A DNA stretch of 64,000 bases, taken from contig VWPU01019269.1 of the NCBI GenBank assembly GCA_013398955.1, positions 1 through 64,000 of the forward strand, given 5' to 3'. Within the stretch, counting starts at the first letter, position 1. Each line of letters starts with the position of its first letter. The notes under the pieces are model-generated. The model searched no databases and was not told the DNA's origin. It was given only the letters and a program-made list of their open reading frames with translations. The translations under genes and the position numbers were made by a program. Below are positions 34,501-46,900 of the stretch, one piece after another. The DNA is from Callaeas wilsoni. Lineage: Eukaryota > Chordata > Aves > Passeriformes > Callaeidae.

Positions 34501-37500
34501 GCAGCTGCCTCTGGTGGCTCTTGCAGGCAGGGCTGTTTCTGCCAAGCTGCAGCTCCAGAGCTGAATTGTCTCAGGTGACTTGAGGCTGCCCTGCCAGTGT
34601 CCCACCTGGGTGATGGTGTCCCTGCTGTGGCCATGCTCCCCTTGCCTGCCACCTGCATTTCTAGAAGCATCTCCTGCCCAGCTCTGCACTGCCAGGATTT
34701 GTGCTGGTCCAGGCAGGCAGGGGAGAGGGAAAGCAGCATCTTCTCTCTAGCCCATACTCCCTGCCAGGACAGAGGTCACCTCAAGAGAGATTTTTGTGAG
34801 AGGCAGGAAGGAGGTGAGGAGTGACTCTTGAGGAGCAACCCAGCTCATGCTGCTGCCCAGGGAGCCCTTGCAGCCATGGAGGGAAAGCCACTGCCCCATG
34901 CCCAGGCACCATCATAAAGAGAGCATTCCTCCACTTCCGCCTGGTGCTGCATGATAATCCACAGCAACTCAAAAGGCTTCCTCTCTCTTCTCTGGCTGAT
35001 CACAGAGCTGCTCCTCACAGCACGACAGCTGGAAATTCAACTTTAAAAGAAAAGTGTTGTTTTCTGTACTACTGACACTCAAAAATGGAATATCAATATG
35101 GGTCTGGACACAAATCTGATCGTCCCTGGAAATGCTTGGGCTGGCCCACTTTTAACTGCAAAAAGTAGAATTACTAAATACATGCTCCCTGCCTCATGCA
35201 GACATGCTAATCTTTCCTCCCTGAATTTCACACATCTCTGTGTGTGGATTAAAGAGGAAACCAGAAGTTCCACTGTTTGCTGTGATTATGGCTATTATAT
35301 TTGCATTTTGACTCAACTGATGTTATGGGTGGTCTAGTTCATACACGAAGCTTGACTTATTCTACCCTTGAGCTACAGCTGGGTGGATCTTCTGTAATGA
35401 TACTTGAAGCCAGGTGGACACAGATATAGACCACAGGCCAAGTTGGATTCAAGTTTGCAGAGATTCACAAGGCTTTCAGCAGACATGGACCAGTTTCTGC
35501 TTCCAGGTGGGAGTCAGACTAAACTCTGGCTTCATCTTTTTTTCTGGAAATCCCAAAACAAAGCACAGCTCAGCAGTTTGAGAGAAGTTTGGCTTCGTTC
35601 TTACGAATTTAATAGCGAACAAATCCATGCAAAGGAAAACTGCACAAAATAGCTTCAAGAACCCCTGAAGCTAGGACTGCTGAGATTAATTTACTGTCCC
35701 AGATTACTTCCCTCATTTAAGTACACAATGATTTCTGCCGGTCGGCCCCCTTGAAGTCGGTAGGAGTTTTGTAACACGTTCCATTGCTGCAGTCACTTTC
35801 CATTATCCATGGGTGGCTTCTCTGTTGGCAGATAAGCTGCATCCAGGGCCTGAGCCAGCTAAGCCAGCTCCGTGCAGCTCGGCTGAGATGGGGTTCTGCG
35901 CTCAGCCCTGGCCCTGCACACCCCTGGGTGACCATGGAGCAGACACTGGAGCTGGCTGCCTTGATCTGCTCTGAAGGCAGGGAAACTTTCAAAGGACTGG
36001 GAAAAGGGAAGGATGGTAACAGAAAGAAGTAACAGGGCTTCAAACAAATAGTTAAATTCCTTTGAAAAATAGTTAATGTGGGATGTGCCAGTTTAGAATT
36101 CACTCTTTGCTTTTCACTATTGACTGAGTTTTTCTAAGTGGAAGGGAAAGATCTGTCAGTGCTTCTAAACCCCAAGGAACAGGGAAGGTATTGCAGAGTT
36201 GTACCTCCCTGTGGGCACCAGCCAGCCTCATCCTGCCCGGGGGAGAATGCTGCCTGCTCTCATGCCCACAGGCAGGCACTGCCCCCTCCTCCTCCCATTG
36301 CTGGGTGTTGGCAGGCCAGACTCTACTCCTGCATGGTTGCCTAATGTACACAAATGTAGCGACCTCAGGTCTGAGCCTTCACTTGCAGTTCAGGCAGAAC
36401 CCCCAGACGAAAGAATTGATCCAACAGGGATGAACCTTGCTCAAATGAGTAATTTCTACTTAGTCTCTTTCTGATGCACAAAGGAGAGAGAAAATGAAGT
36501 GCAAAAACCATCTATTTACCAAGTCCTTGTTGATTCTAAGCAGCTCTCATATGTGCAGTTCTGCCTTTATAGAGGACACCACATGCACTATATATATACA
36601 CATTTGTTGACACACAGCCACAGGTTGCATGGCAAGTTATCTGTGGAATGATGTCTTGGAGCTCTACCAAGTCAAGGAGGAATGTAACTACACAGATTGA
36701 GGGGGAATTCAGAGAAGACGTTTTGTTAGCTAATCCAAAGGAAAGAGTCTTAACATATACTTGGGATGCTGTGTGCAGGGGAGGTAAAAAAATAGTAAGC
36801 AGAGAAAAGAGAGGCACTCAACCTGTGAAAAACACATAAAATAGTCCATTTAATCATCAGTCTTTATTTTCAAGCAACAAAACTGGTTTTGGTGGAAGTC
36901 CCCACTCCTAGCCTCAAGTCCCCTTGTTTTCAGAGATTTGGTGTGGCTAGGGAGCTGTCTGTAGCAGCACAGCATGCACGTATCTTTCATGACTGGCACA
37001 AACAGCCTTACCCAATAATAACGGTGTAATATCTTCTTCTCTCTGAAATTTTATATCACACAAGATTTCCCAAAGGTGGATAACTGCTGCAAAAGATATC
37101 AACCCCTTTTAGCCAGTTTGGAAATGACAGGAATGCACAAAGTTCCCTATGCTAGGATACCTTCTCTCATGCTGTATCCACTGAGCATGCAGGAGTTCTC
37201 AATTGTTCACTACTGAATTCAGAGCTAAAATGCCAGATCTGCAGAGAAGTCCATTTTAGGGCCTGTTCTGGCTGTTTCTGACTCACAGCAATGGACAGCT
37301 GCTGACACTGGCTTCTCCTCAAACACAGCAGTGTGGTAAGAGAGGAAGTTCATCCCAGTTCATTTAAAACAGGAGAAAGTGCCCCTAGCAGTAATCTGGA
37401 GTCAGCTTTGGGTCCTCCAGGTGCCACTGAAAGGAGCTCTCTCTTCCAGCACTACACAGTACCCTTAGAGCTGTCCCTCTAGAGGTGTGTGAGGCAGAGG

Positions 37501-37631
37501 AAGGGTTGGGACATGCCGAACACTCAGGCACGCAGGTAGGCATGAGCCTTATGAGGCTTTCTCTGGTCAGGACTCCAGGTTTCATTCCACAAGGCTACAA
37601 GAAACTCCAGTAGAAATTCTGAAATTACCTG
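31536..37631. other. Non-coding DNA, AT-rich then mixed
   Basis: 31.98-32.80 kb is strongly AT-rich with many ATTA/TAAT cores (for example TTATTACCACGGAAATAAAAATGAATAATTATAAA near 32167-32200). This is a pattern seen in conserved enhancers but not proof of one. 33.1-37.6 kb has neutral GC and many short open frames, the longest being 145 codons at 33854-34291 plus, none with a domain or clear splice borders. Confidence 0.4.
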
Positions 37632-37658
37632 TTTTGAACAGCATATTGCTGTTCAAAA
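37632..37658. repeat. Perfect 12-bp-arm hairpin with 3-nt loop
   Basis: TTTTGAACAGCA (37632-37643), loop TAT, then its exact reverse complement TGCTGTTCAAAA (37647-37658). As DNA it is a near-perfect palindrome, and as RNA it would fold tightly. GAACA and TGTTC half-sites are present but 9 bases apart, not the 3-base spacing of a steroid-receptor palindrome. Confidence 0.8.
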
Positions 37659-38820
37659 ACACCCAAGAGAATATAGAGAAGGTGGCTTGGAACCTTGTGG
37701 TGATTTCACCAGCAGGGCCTGGTGAAAAGTGCTGTTGAGCTTCTTTGCTCTAAAGCTTTCTGTGCAGGGATGTGAGGACACAAGATTTGAAGAAAAAGGG
37801 GAAGACAGAAGTGTCTCCAAATCACAACGGCAAACATCATCCTAACAAAAGTACTCCAAATTCAGTGGTCACACAACAGAATGCCATAAATCCTGAGTAA
37901 GCTCGCTTGGCTGAGAGTGCATGACTGATGTCAGATTTTTTTTAACGGAAAGACTTAAATCACCTCAAGATGAAAACTGCATTAAGGATCAGAGAACAGA
38001 CAGAATCCCTGTCCTCTCCTCCTGAGCAGATTTCTCCTTGATATATGGCTCGCAAAATACAAAGAGCAGTAAGTTGTCCAAGTAAAAATCAGCTCAAGGT
38101 GTGTGGGATGAGAGGGGAAAGAGTCTCAGACACAGATACTGCTGGAGATTTGGCAATATCTCATATCAAGCAGAGTGAAAATTTCAGACATCAGCAGTTT
38201 GGTCTAAACCCACTGTTTTGCATGTGGGTTTTACAAACCCAAGCTCGTACAACAGATGTCACAAAACGTCCCCAGATGTATCTGAGAGACAATTCACAGG
38301 CAGCCCCTGCCTTCCTAAGCATTTTAGGGATTTAATCCATAATCCAGGAGTTTGATCTCAGGCATGTAAATGTTTGAATTAAATGCTTGATTTGGACCTG
38401 GCTCTTCATCCTGTCTTATTTCTGCTTGGGTTTATTGGGAATACAAACCTTCAGAGTGTGGATGTGTCATCTATTTTGTTTCTGCTGACTTTGGCATGTG
38501 AACATATCCTGCTCGTAAAGACGACGAGGCTGATCCCCGCTGTGGCCAGCTGGATGTATCTCATAAGGGACTACCTCCTGTTGAAGTAAATTGTTTGTAT
38601 TCCTCGAACAGAAGCCAGGAGATTTCTACAATTAATGGCCCACAATATTGGAATGCCTGAAATCTCAAAGAAAACAGGTTGTCAGAAAACTACATGTAGG
38701 GTCTGGGGAGAGGTGGCCTGCTGAATTAGCCCTCTCTAGCTATGCAGGACCCAGAAATTTGTACTGCAGGTAGGTTCATACCAACTGACAGTGACAAAAT
38801 TTTCCAAAACTCACAAAAGG
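37659..38820. other. Non-coding DNA, nothing recognised
   Basis: Neutral to AT-rich sequence. The frame at 38045-38335 has no domain and no convincing splice sites. Confidence 0.4.
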
Positions 38821-38884
38821 AAAATAAAATAAAATAAAATAAAATAAAATAAAATAAAATAAAATAAAATAAAATAAAATAAAA
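38821..38884 (+). repeat. (AAAAT)n pentanucleotide microsatellite
   Basis: About 12-13 uninterrupted AAAAT units, ending in AAAACAAACCAAAAC. On the opposite strand it produces repeated FILFY frames (38726-39027) that are not proteins. The perfect units suggest it is recent or actively slipping and likely polymorphic in length. Confidence 0.98.
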
Positions 38885-41800
38885 CAAACCAAAACATCTG
38901 CTATTTTGTATGCATGGACCTGCTGCAAGGTGTTGGATCTGCATAGGTGCCTCACAGAATGACAAGCACACTGGTAACTGGAGAAATGTTCTTTTGGGTA
39001 TGGTAAATGATACCTATGTCCAAGCATTCCTGCACAAACCCTGTGTACACAGAAATAGAAAATGCCATGCTGAATACATTTATTAGTTTTATTTCTGCCT
39101 GCATTGTTACTGTTTTATCCCAGCCACATAGTTATTTCACATGCTAACAGGGATCTTCACCTCAACCAAGGATATGTGGAGAAGCAGGAAAAAACTGAAG
39201 CTCTAGCCTGGTTAGGTACTGCTGATTCTCAAAATATGCATATTCACAGAGGGAACCTGCGTGATCATCTCAGGGGGTGCCCATGTGCTGTAACACAGCT
39301 GCTGAATACTGCCCAAAACCCATGGAGGTGTGTGGGGCAGGAGCAGCTACATATAAAACCTACACATGAAAGGTACTGAAAGTGGAGAAAACTGTTCTGC
39401 TGCAGTGTGACTTTTGGGAGTTTGAAAAGGGAGCTAGTGTAGCTACTGTAGCACAGATCTACACCCCAGCTCACTGTGCATTAAAAGCAGTATAGCCACC
39501 CATCAAACCCACAGAGCAGTCAATATATTCACATGTTCTCCTCTTTTAATTTTTTTTGCTGGATACAAAATGTACTTGGCCCCCGAGGGTAATGGCCTGG
39601 GGAAGAGGCAGAGGCTTAAGCCCATGTACATGTCAACTCGCTCATCACTCTGCTGCATGGTGGCCTCATTACCCATTAGAGGAGTTCAAAGAAAGTCTGA
39701 ACGAGTACAAAGGATCCAGATGAACTTTACTTACCACATATTTAAATAATTATTTCTATGGCAACATGATTCACTTTTCATTCTTTGTAAAATCCCCCAT
39801 GATGTACTCCTCCTATCCACTATCTGTTCCAAAAGCCGTTGCATCCTCTTTTTAATGAGTATCAGATGCATCCTTGTAATTTGGACCAGCTTATCAAGTT
39901 CGGGCTTCTGCAACCCAACTCTTAGAAATATGTCCTACATTCATATGAAAATTACACTGAAATCAAAAACACAAAAGGAACTGGGCCCAGTGGTCCAGTG
40001 CTATGTTTGGAACATGTGCTATTCAACCAAAAGCAGCCAAACAGAACCCTGACGGGTTGTGTTTGATGTTTAGTGGGAAGGTACCTGCCAGACTGAATGG
40101 TTTCAATGTGTGCCCATACATTAAATAGTCCACCACTTTCTAATCTGCCAGATCCCACCTCTTCTTTGTCCTCTTCTTTGCTTTCTTTGGAGCAAAGGCG
40201 TCAGTCCTATGGACTGGGGTCCTGGAAGCACAGAAACATCTGAAAACAAATAAGCCTTTCCTATCTGCCATTTTGCATCTAAATTCCCCTTCTGCATTGA
40301 AGACCCACTGTGAATACAGACATATGTTTTTAAAGAGACACAGTTTTGTCTTGCTGATCACAATGTAATTAGAAAGCTATTTGGCACATACAGGAACTTC
40401 TGTACTAATTTGGCACTATCCCATCCTACTCCTGGCAGCATTGGTTTTGCTCCCTGTTGGCGACTTTCCTAGATGTCTTACAGCTCCTGGAAACATCAGC
40501 CATGCCTATTCAGGGAATAAGCTGGCAGGATGCTGACACCTTGTGCAGTACATCCAGCAGCAACGTGTCTGTGTGATGTTGGCTCATTATCAGACTCCAC
40601 CACTGGATCTTCTGATGGGGTATGGCATTATAGAGACAGGTGCATGGTTTGTATTATGAAAGCCAGCATGACATTTCCCATTAACTCAACTTCAATTACA
40701 AGGTTTTATTTGATTTATGCTTTAAAGTGGGGTCCTATGTCAATTCCTCGTTAGCTTTTTTTCCTGAAGAACTTAAAGGCGAAAGCAAATGTTTCCCGCT
40801 TTGGTCTCACTTGGTTTAGTAGGAAAGGACACATCCAGCTCCTGAGTTATGACATTTCAGGTTTCAGAGGGTTCAGATATTCTCGTCGATTATCCATGGA
40901 ATATGGGTCTCCCTAATCTAGTGCACTGTCTCAAGCATTTTCTTGTCACTTTTATCAGTAATGAGAAAACATGTATTGCTAGTTCCTGTGTGGCAATTCT
41001 GGAAGAGAAGATCTCATAACCTTTACAAAAGAATGTTTTTATCACAGTTACTTGGCCAATGACTAATTTCTTCTTGCTGTTTGGTATTTTAGCTGTCCCA
41101 CTAAAACAGGACTCCATGCCCTCCAAGTGAATACACAGGCAAAACATGAAATAATCCAGTGTGGTGAAGCCTTCACCTGATCTACTAGAGGACTGAACCA
41201 TCCTCCTTGGTGCTACTGATCTTCGTTCTCAGCAGTCCTTTGAAATCCAGCCTCCCTTGTTTCCAGGGTTATTTGAGCTACTTTCAGAGGCTTTTCACTG
41301 CCTTCTTCAGAGTATTTTAGAAAGGGAAATGTAAAACTGCTTTCTCTTTCCTGGCCCTTCCCTCTGTTTCCTCAGTGTCTCCTTGGTGTCGGTGGCTGCT
41401 CATGCCTCCTCACGCCTATTGGAACACTCTGTGCAGGTCCCATCAGCTCCACAAGCCATTCTCAGTATCGCTGCACCAGCCACTCACATATCATGACCTA
41501 TCAAAAAAAAGGTGCATATTTTGTTGGTTTTTTTTCCTTTTGCTCTTTTGAAACTTTGGGAGTCAGATTTTCCATTTTGGTTTTACAGTATGAAAAAAAT
41601 TCACTTCCTTCTTTCAATGAAAACTTTGATTTTCACACAGTATTACCACCAGTGAGAAAGGACACAACAAACAACACTGGGACAAGGTTCATCATAAATG
41701 AGGAGGGTCATAGAGCAGAGAATACCTGCTACTGCCCCTCTGGTTTCAACCCACTATGCCAGGCCAGGGAAACCATTTTGGCTCTAAACATCATTTGCAG

Positions 41801-42999
41801 CCACTGTAACTAGTGCAGTGCAAACATTACTTTTTTAAAAGGCTGGTGCTTTTCTAATCTTGCAGAATACATTAAAAACTTTCTTCAGTGAATTCTACAG
41901 GTTTACTCTACCCTACTTATTCGTGGTTCTCTTTGTCAGCTTTAAAAGTGTCATCTTGTAAATGCAAGCTTCCCCTTTTCCTTGTTTTCTGGGACAGGCA
42001 GAACAAGAGCGTCTGACTGGCAAAGATGTTGATCCTCTATGCTCATGAAAATGTGGGAGGAATTAGGTTCTTCCTGCAGATTTGACTGCGTTCTCCAAAA
42101 ACGAAGCTTTCATTTAAAAACCTAATGAAGTGTTTAGCCCTTCTGGTAGCAAAGATAACCATGCTTAAGTTTGCATTTTACAGGGGTTATCTCATGTCAA
42201 AGCCAGAGAAACTGCAACTGAAGCAGAGTTACGAGCTTCCTCTATTTATCTTAAATGAGAACTAGGTGTAAAGCAATGTGTCAGGGATGTTGGTGCGCCA
42301 CAGACCTGGAGACAGAGAAAAACTTTGCTGAAGAGAGGCTGGCTGAGGGGTTGATCCAGGCTGGCTGGGGGGTCCCGTGGGGTTCTGCCCTCGCCTGCCT
42401 CCTCTCTGCTCCCTATTGCTCACTGTCACTGCTCTCCTGCGGTTTCATCCCCTAGCCCTTCCTTTTGTGGTTCCTTCATGAGTCCTGACTAGCACTGTTT
42501 CAGTTTTCCATATGGGTTTATACACCCAGGCCGTAAGTATGACAACAATTAATAATATGAGAGGCAAGATAGGCCACGATCCTGCTCGGAAAATGACAGA
42601 GGGGCAAATTTTGCAGAAGTACTTGGAAATATCCTGAAAAGGAGCAGCAGGGCCAATGCTGATGAGGAGTCTGTGTGCTTAGACACCCCTTATGCCAACC
42701 CAAATCTTTCCATTCTCCCAACTTCTGGTACATTGCCAGAAGGACTGGCTGGCTCCTAGACACAAGTGACCAACTTCATCATCCTCAGCCCTTCTACTCA
42801 CTTGGGAACCATGAATTATTCACAGGTTCTTTTAGCAGGTTCACATTGTACATGTGGCATCTGAAGAGGCACACAGTAATGAGGCTGATGAGCCACCCCT
42901 CTGAGTGCACATGTGGCTACACCTGCAGCCACATCTGCGCGCCAGGGTAGGTACATTCTTATTCTCTTCTTAATGCATCCCCTCGCTGCAGCATCTCAG
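38885..42999. other. Non-coding DNA with one weak terminal-exon-like segment
   Basis: No CpG cluster and no recognised repeat. On the minus strand at 40140-40243 a TTTGTTTTCAG acceptor leads into an open frame ending in the basic stretch APKKAKKRTKKRWDLAD and a stop. This is suggestive of a last exon but unsupported by any neighbour. Other frames read as chance. Confidence 0.35.
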
Positions 43000-43985
43000 G
43001 CACATTTTTCTGCTTCTGCTGCTTAGTATCTTCACTGAGCTGTTCACAATAATGCTCAGGTCTTTTCCCCAGAGATTACAGTTAATTCAGAAGCCATCAG
43101 TGTGTCAGAGTAGTTTAAATTATTTCTTTCAAATGCATTACCTTTTAGTTCAAGTTCATCTGCCATCATGTTAGGACAACCACTGGCGGTATTAGAGTTG
43201 TCTGGTGTTTCAAGCAATCCCTTGCAGCTTTTCCTTTCTGATCAAGCTTTTATCAGTTGCATATTTTGCATTTCATTGTTCATCAAATTCTTAGTATTAT
43301 TAAGAAGTGCAGTACTTAGCAAATCCACGGAAACTATGATCATAGTCTTAAGACTATGTCTTAAGACATAAAAAAATCTATAAAAACCTAATGGGTACAT
43401 TCCTTATCTCAAAGTCCATATTTTTCTGCTGTCTGTTGTAAACAGATCCTCACAGAAACAGAAGGAAATCAGTGTAATGTATGTACAACGTAGTCACCTG
43501 CACGTGGATAGATAAAAATTAGTCCTTATAGACATCCTTAGGGTGCTTTGCTCTTAGTATTTTTCAGCCTCAGGCTTCAGACATTTGTTTCCACTGCCAG
43601 CTTGTCTCTTCAGCAGTTGTTAATCCAGGACAAGATTTTACCTCACCTCTTGTTACCAGCCTTCTTTCGTATTCTCAGGGGCAGAATCCTATCGGAAGCT
43701 TTTCAACACTCTAAATAAATTATATCCATCATCTTGCTTTAGTGTACTATTTTTTTTTTTAACTCAGAGAATTCTATGAGTTTAGGAGAAGCATAATTTA
43801 CTTCTATGTATGTCATGCCAGTATATTCTTACCAAATGATAAACATTCTTGTGCTTTATTAGTCTACTTATTTTCTCAATTTTCTACACACTGAAGTATT
43901 TGATTCAAAAATTATCCTTAACTCAATTTTTAAATATGGGCTCCATATTGAGCACTTCTGGCTGTGTTGGTGCCTCAGTTTCTGC
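43000..43985 (-). mobile_element. Ancient CR1 relic (turtle/L3-like), minus strand
   Basis: Plus-strand reading gives reversed landmarks of an old CR1 RT ORF in the correct order. These are TTCACAATAATGCTCAGGTC, GTTCATCTGCCATCATGTTAGG, a CTGATCAAGCTTTTATCAGTTG segment, TTGTTAATCCAGGACAAG, GGAAGCTTTTCAACACTC, TATATCCATCATCTTG and AGAGAATTCTATGAGTTTAGG. They match the order seen in turtle-type CR1 (tail of the ORF toward lower coordinates). Some consensus between 43330 and 43600 is unrecognisable. All frames are broken. Confidence 0.65.
43341..43370. repeat. Two overlapping perfect palindromes centred on CTTAAG
   Basis: CATAGTCTTAAGACTATG (43341-43358) is an 18-bp perfect palindrome. TATGTCTTAAGACATA (43355-43370) is a 16-bp perfect palindrome. 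They share four bases and their centres are 13 bases apart, so GTCTTAAGAC occurs twice in tandem. The pair lies within the ancient CR1 relic, in its least alignable part. Confidence 0.85.
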
Positions 43986-46900
43986 TTTGCGTGAGGGAAA
44001 ATTGTCTAAGTTTTTAATCACAAACTACCTTCAGATATTACAGTAACTGCAGCAGCTCTTGGAATTGACTGCAGTGGAGAAAGCATGAGAGCTTTCAACA
44101 TTTATTTTTTTAAAATATTATTTTCAGATAACTATCTTACTACAAATCTCCTCCACAATTTTAACAAGTCTCGTTATAATAATTCACTGGGTGTTACGCA
44201 AAAGCTGCTGTGACACAATCGTTTCCATGAATGACTTTATCGGGAATATTACTGCAAACTGAGGAAAACAAAAGCTCTGTGGGAACTTTAACTCTACCAG
44301 CTAGACTACTGTACTTAGCTATGAGGACTATTATTAACCCAGTTACAGAAACATTTACTTGAATAATGAATGGGCTATTACTGCATGCTGTAGGCTGTGA
44401 GATTTTAAAAGAAAAGATGAAAGTGTTAACACAGAGCAGTGGAGGACAAACCAGGAAAAAGGAAGAATTTTGACAAATATCTACTTTTCCTTTTAAGTTA
44501 GTTTTGGAAAGGTATTGATCAACATCTGAGGATAGTGATCTTCTTCCTAAAGACTAAGATGAAAACGAGTCCCTATGTGAAACTGCATCTTTGAGAGAGT
44601 GGAAGGTAAATTAGCCCTCAGACAAAAAATTCCTCATTTTTTCTTCCCTGCAGAAATGGACCGTTTTCCCCCTCCCTCACTTAATCCCACACAGCTCAAG
44701 GCAATATTTTATCAAGCTGCCAGGAACATCACAGGTAGGCAGTGCCAAGGTACTTGCTGAGCAGTCCTGACCCCCAGCAGGCTTGAGCTCCTGCTGCCTA
44801 GAAAGGTGCCCAGCAGCACCACAGTGTCCCAGCCAGCTCGAGAAAATGGCACAGAGGACTCAGAGTCATTACAGAGCCAGCGTGAGGAGAGACCGGTGTC
44901 CCTCTGGACACACACCTTTCTGAGGCATCAGTCCATTGGTGTTTTCATGCACGAAGCTGAGTCCCCTTGAGTACTTTATGGCCACCTCTCTGGACATTTC
45001 TGCAAGGTCTGGTCCTTTCGGAAGGGAAAAGAACTCACAGTTGGGTGTCCCATGGCTCAGACAAAGGACAAGGCGAGTAGAAGGTGAAGGAGGATGAAAT
45101 GACACTTCCCTTTCTGGCTCCTTCCTTGCTTCCTTCTCCCTACCTTCATGCCAAAAAAAAAACGACAGAAATGAAGTGAAACTATTTGAGTGCCTTGAGC
45201 TGAACCCACAAATAGTTTCAGGACTTTCAAAACCACATTTCCATGAAAATTTACTCTTCCTCTGAGGATTTCACCAACTTCTCCCTCACTCCTGGTTTTA
45301 TTTTCTGACTGGTTATGGTGTGTTGAGAGGCCAGCAAGAAGTCCATTGTTAACACTGCTCAGCCTTCTGTTTATTGGAAACAACTTTCTTCCTCTGTAGG
45401 GCTGCCCATGAACTGTCTTAAGATGTTTCCATTTGCACCCTGCTTTTTACTTTTTTGACATCTCTCCAGTCATGTTATTAATACACTTTTTAATCACCTG
45501 TTTTTCTAGAATAGTACTTTGATTTAACACAACTGTTACATTTTCCCAGGTGAAAATTAACCATTTACTGTCATTTATTACTTTTCATCAGGCTGTATTC
45601 ACACACACCAGTTTTGCACTGATCAGCTAGGAAAAAACTTTTCCAAACTTTGGGGGCATATGTAAATTATCCTTTCCCTATCCACATGGTAATAAAAAAT
45701 CCTGTTTACTTCCTGATGAATTCACTGAATCCCTTGAATGCAAACTGTTGGCAAAACACTGGAAAAAAACTTATCTTCTTTTTTCAATTTTTCAAAATTA
45801 TTATTATTTCTACAGCTACTTTTGCTGCAAACATTTAATATTTACAATCATTTCATATGTATTGTATTTTTTAATATGAGGCCGTTTATATTTCTTTTTG
45901 TGGATACATGGAGGAGGAATTTTAATTTTCTGGAAGATACCTGGGTGGCTCCAACCACCTGTTCAGCCTTTCTGCTTGGCCATCTGGCAGAGGGAGCTGC
46001 AGGGACCCAGCCTCAGACTGTGTGTTCACACTCTGACAAACGGGGTGCCTGCTCTTCTCACCATGGGAATCACCCTGCCGTGTCCCAGGGCCAACTTGGG
46101 CTTCCAATTTACACTCTCAGAGCTCACTCCTGTGATGAAGCTGAGATGGGGATCCACCAACACGAGAGCAGACAAGATGTGCACAGAGAGCTGAGGGGCT
46201 GCATTGCACATCACTGGGAATGAGGTGCACAGCACCTCACTGCTTTGAAACCTCTGGCTTTAATAGACATTTTTATTGGCTTTGCCTCCCAAGGTTTTTT
46301 TTTCTCCTGTCTTGATTCATCTGCCAACCATAAAAGAGTGCAGAGTTTGTACAGGGACACAAAAGTCATTTGAGCAAGACTAGATTAATTTCTATATTGC
46401 ACTCATTCCAAGACACAACATAGCTGATATTATGTCTGAGAGTAAAGCATATTTGGACTCCTTTCACATTTTAATGAAAATTATATTCCACTGAGTATCA
46501 ACACCAAACAACATTACCTAGAGATGTGTTAATAATAGTTTTGTCGCTTACTGAAAGATTAAGATTTCACAGTTCTCACAGAAGCACAGCATTCTATGTA
46601 AATTCCTCTTAAACCTCGACAACAGTACTACAGAACTGATACTTTATTTATTTTAAAAATGTCAGCAGGGTATGACCATTGAGATGAAACATCTCATTTT
46701 CAAGAACATCTTCAGGGATGATGGCAAATTACAGGCACTCACAGCAACGCACTTGGCATTAAAGAATAGTGTATGATCAAATATGACAGGTATAGGACTG
46801 TTGGGGTTTGTTTATAAGCACAACAATAAATTTGCCTAAAAGGTAGATAAATTGTGATAGAATGTAATGTTCTGTACTATGATGTTCTAGTTCAATGGCT

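Noticed and set aside
38726..39027. Minus-strand frames containing repeated FILFY
   Set aside because: They are translations of the (AAAAT)n microsatellite.
40140..40243. Terminal-exon-like minus-strand segment ending APKKAKKRTKKRWDLAD
   Set aside because: It has a good acceptor and a basic tail, but no partner exon, no clear polyadenylation signal nearby and no recognised family.
46221..46239. Short perfect inverted repeat TGAGGTGC-ACA-GCACCTCA
   Set aside because: Eight-base arms are expected by chance several times in 64 kb.
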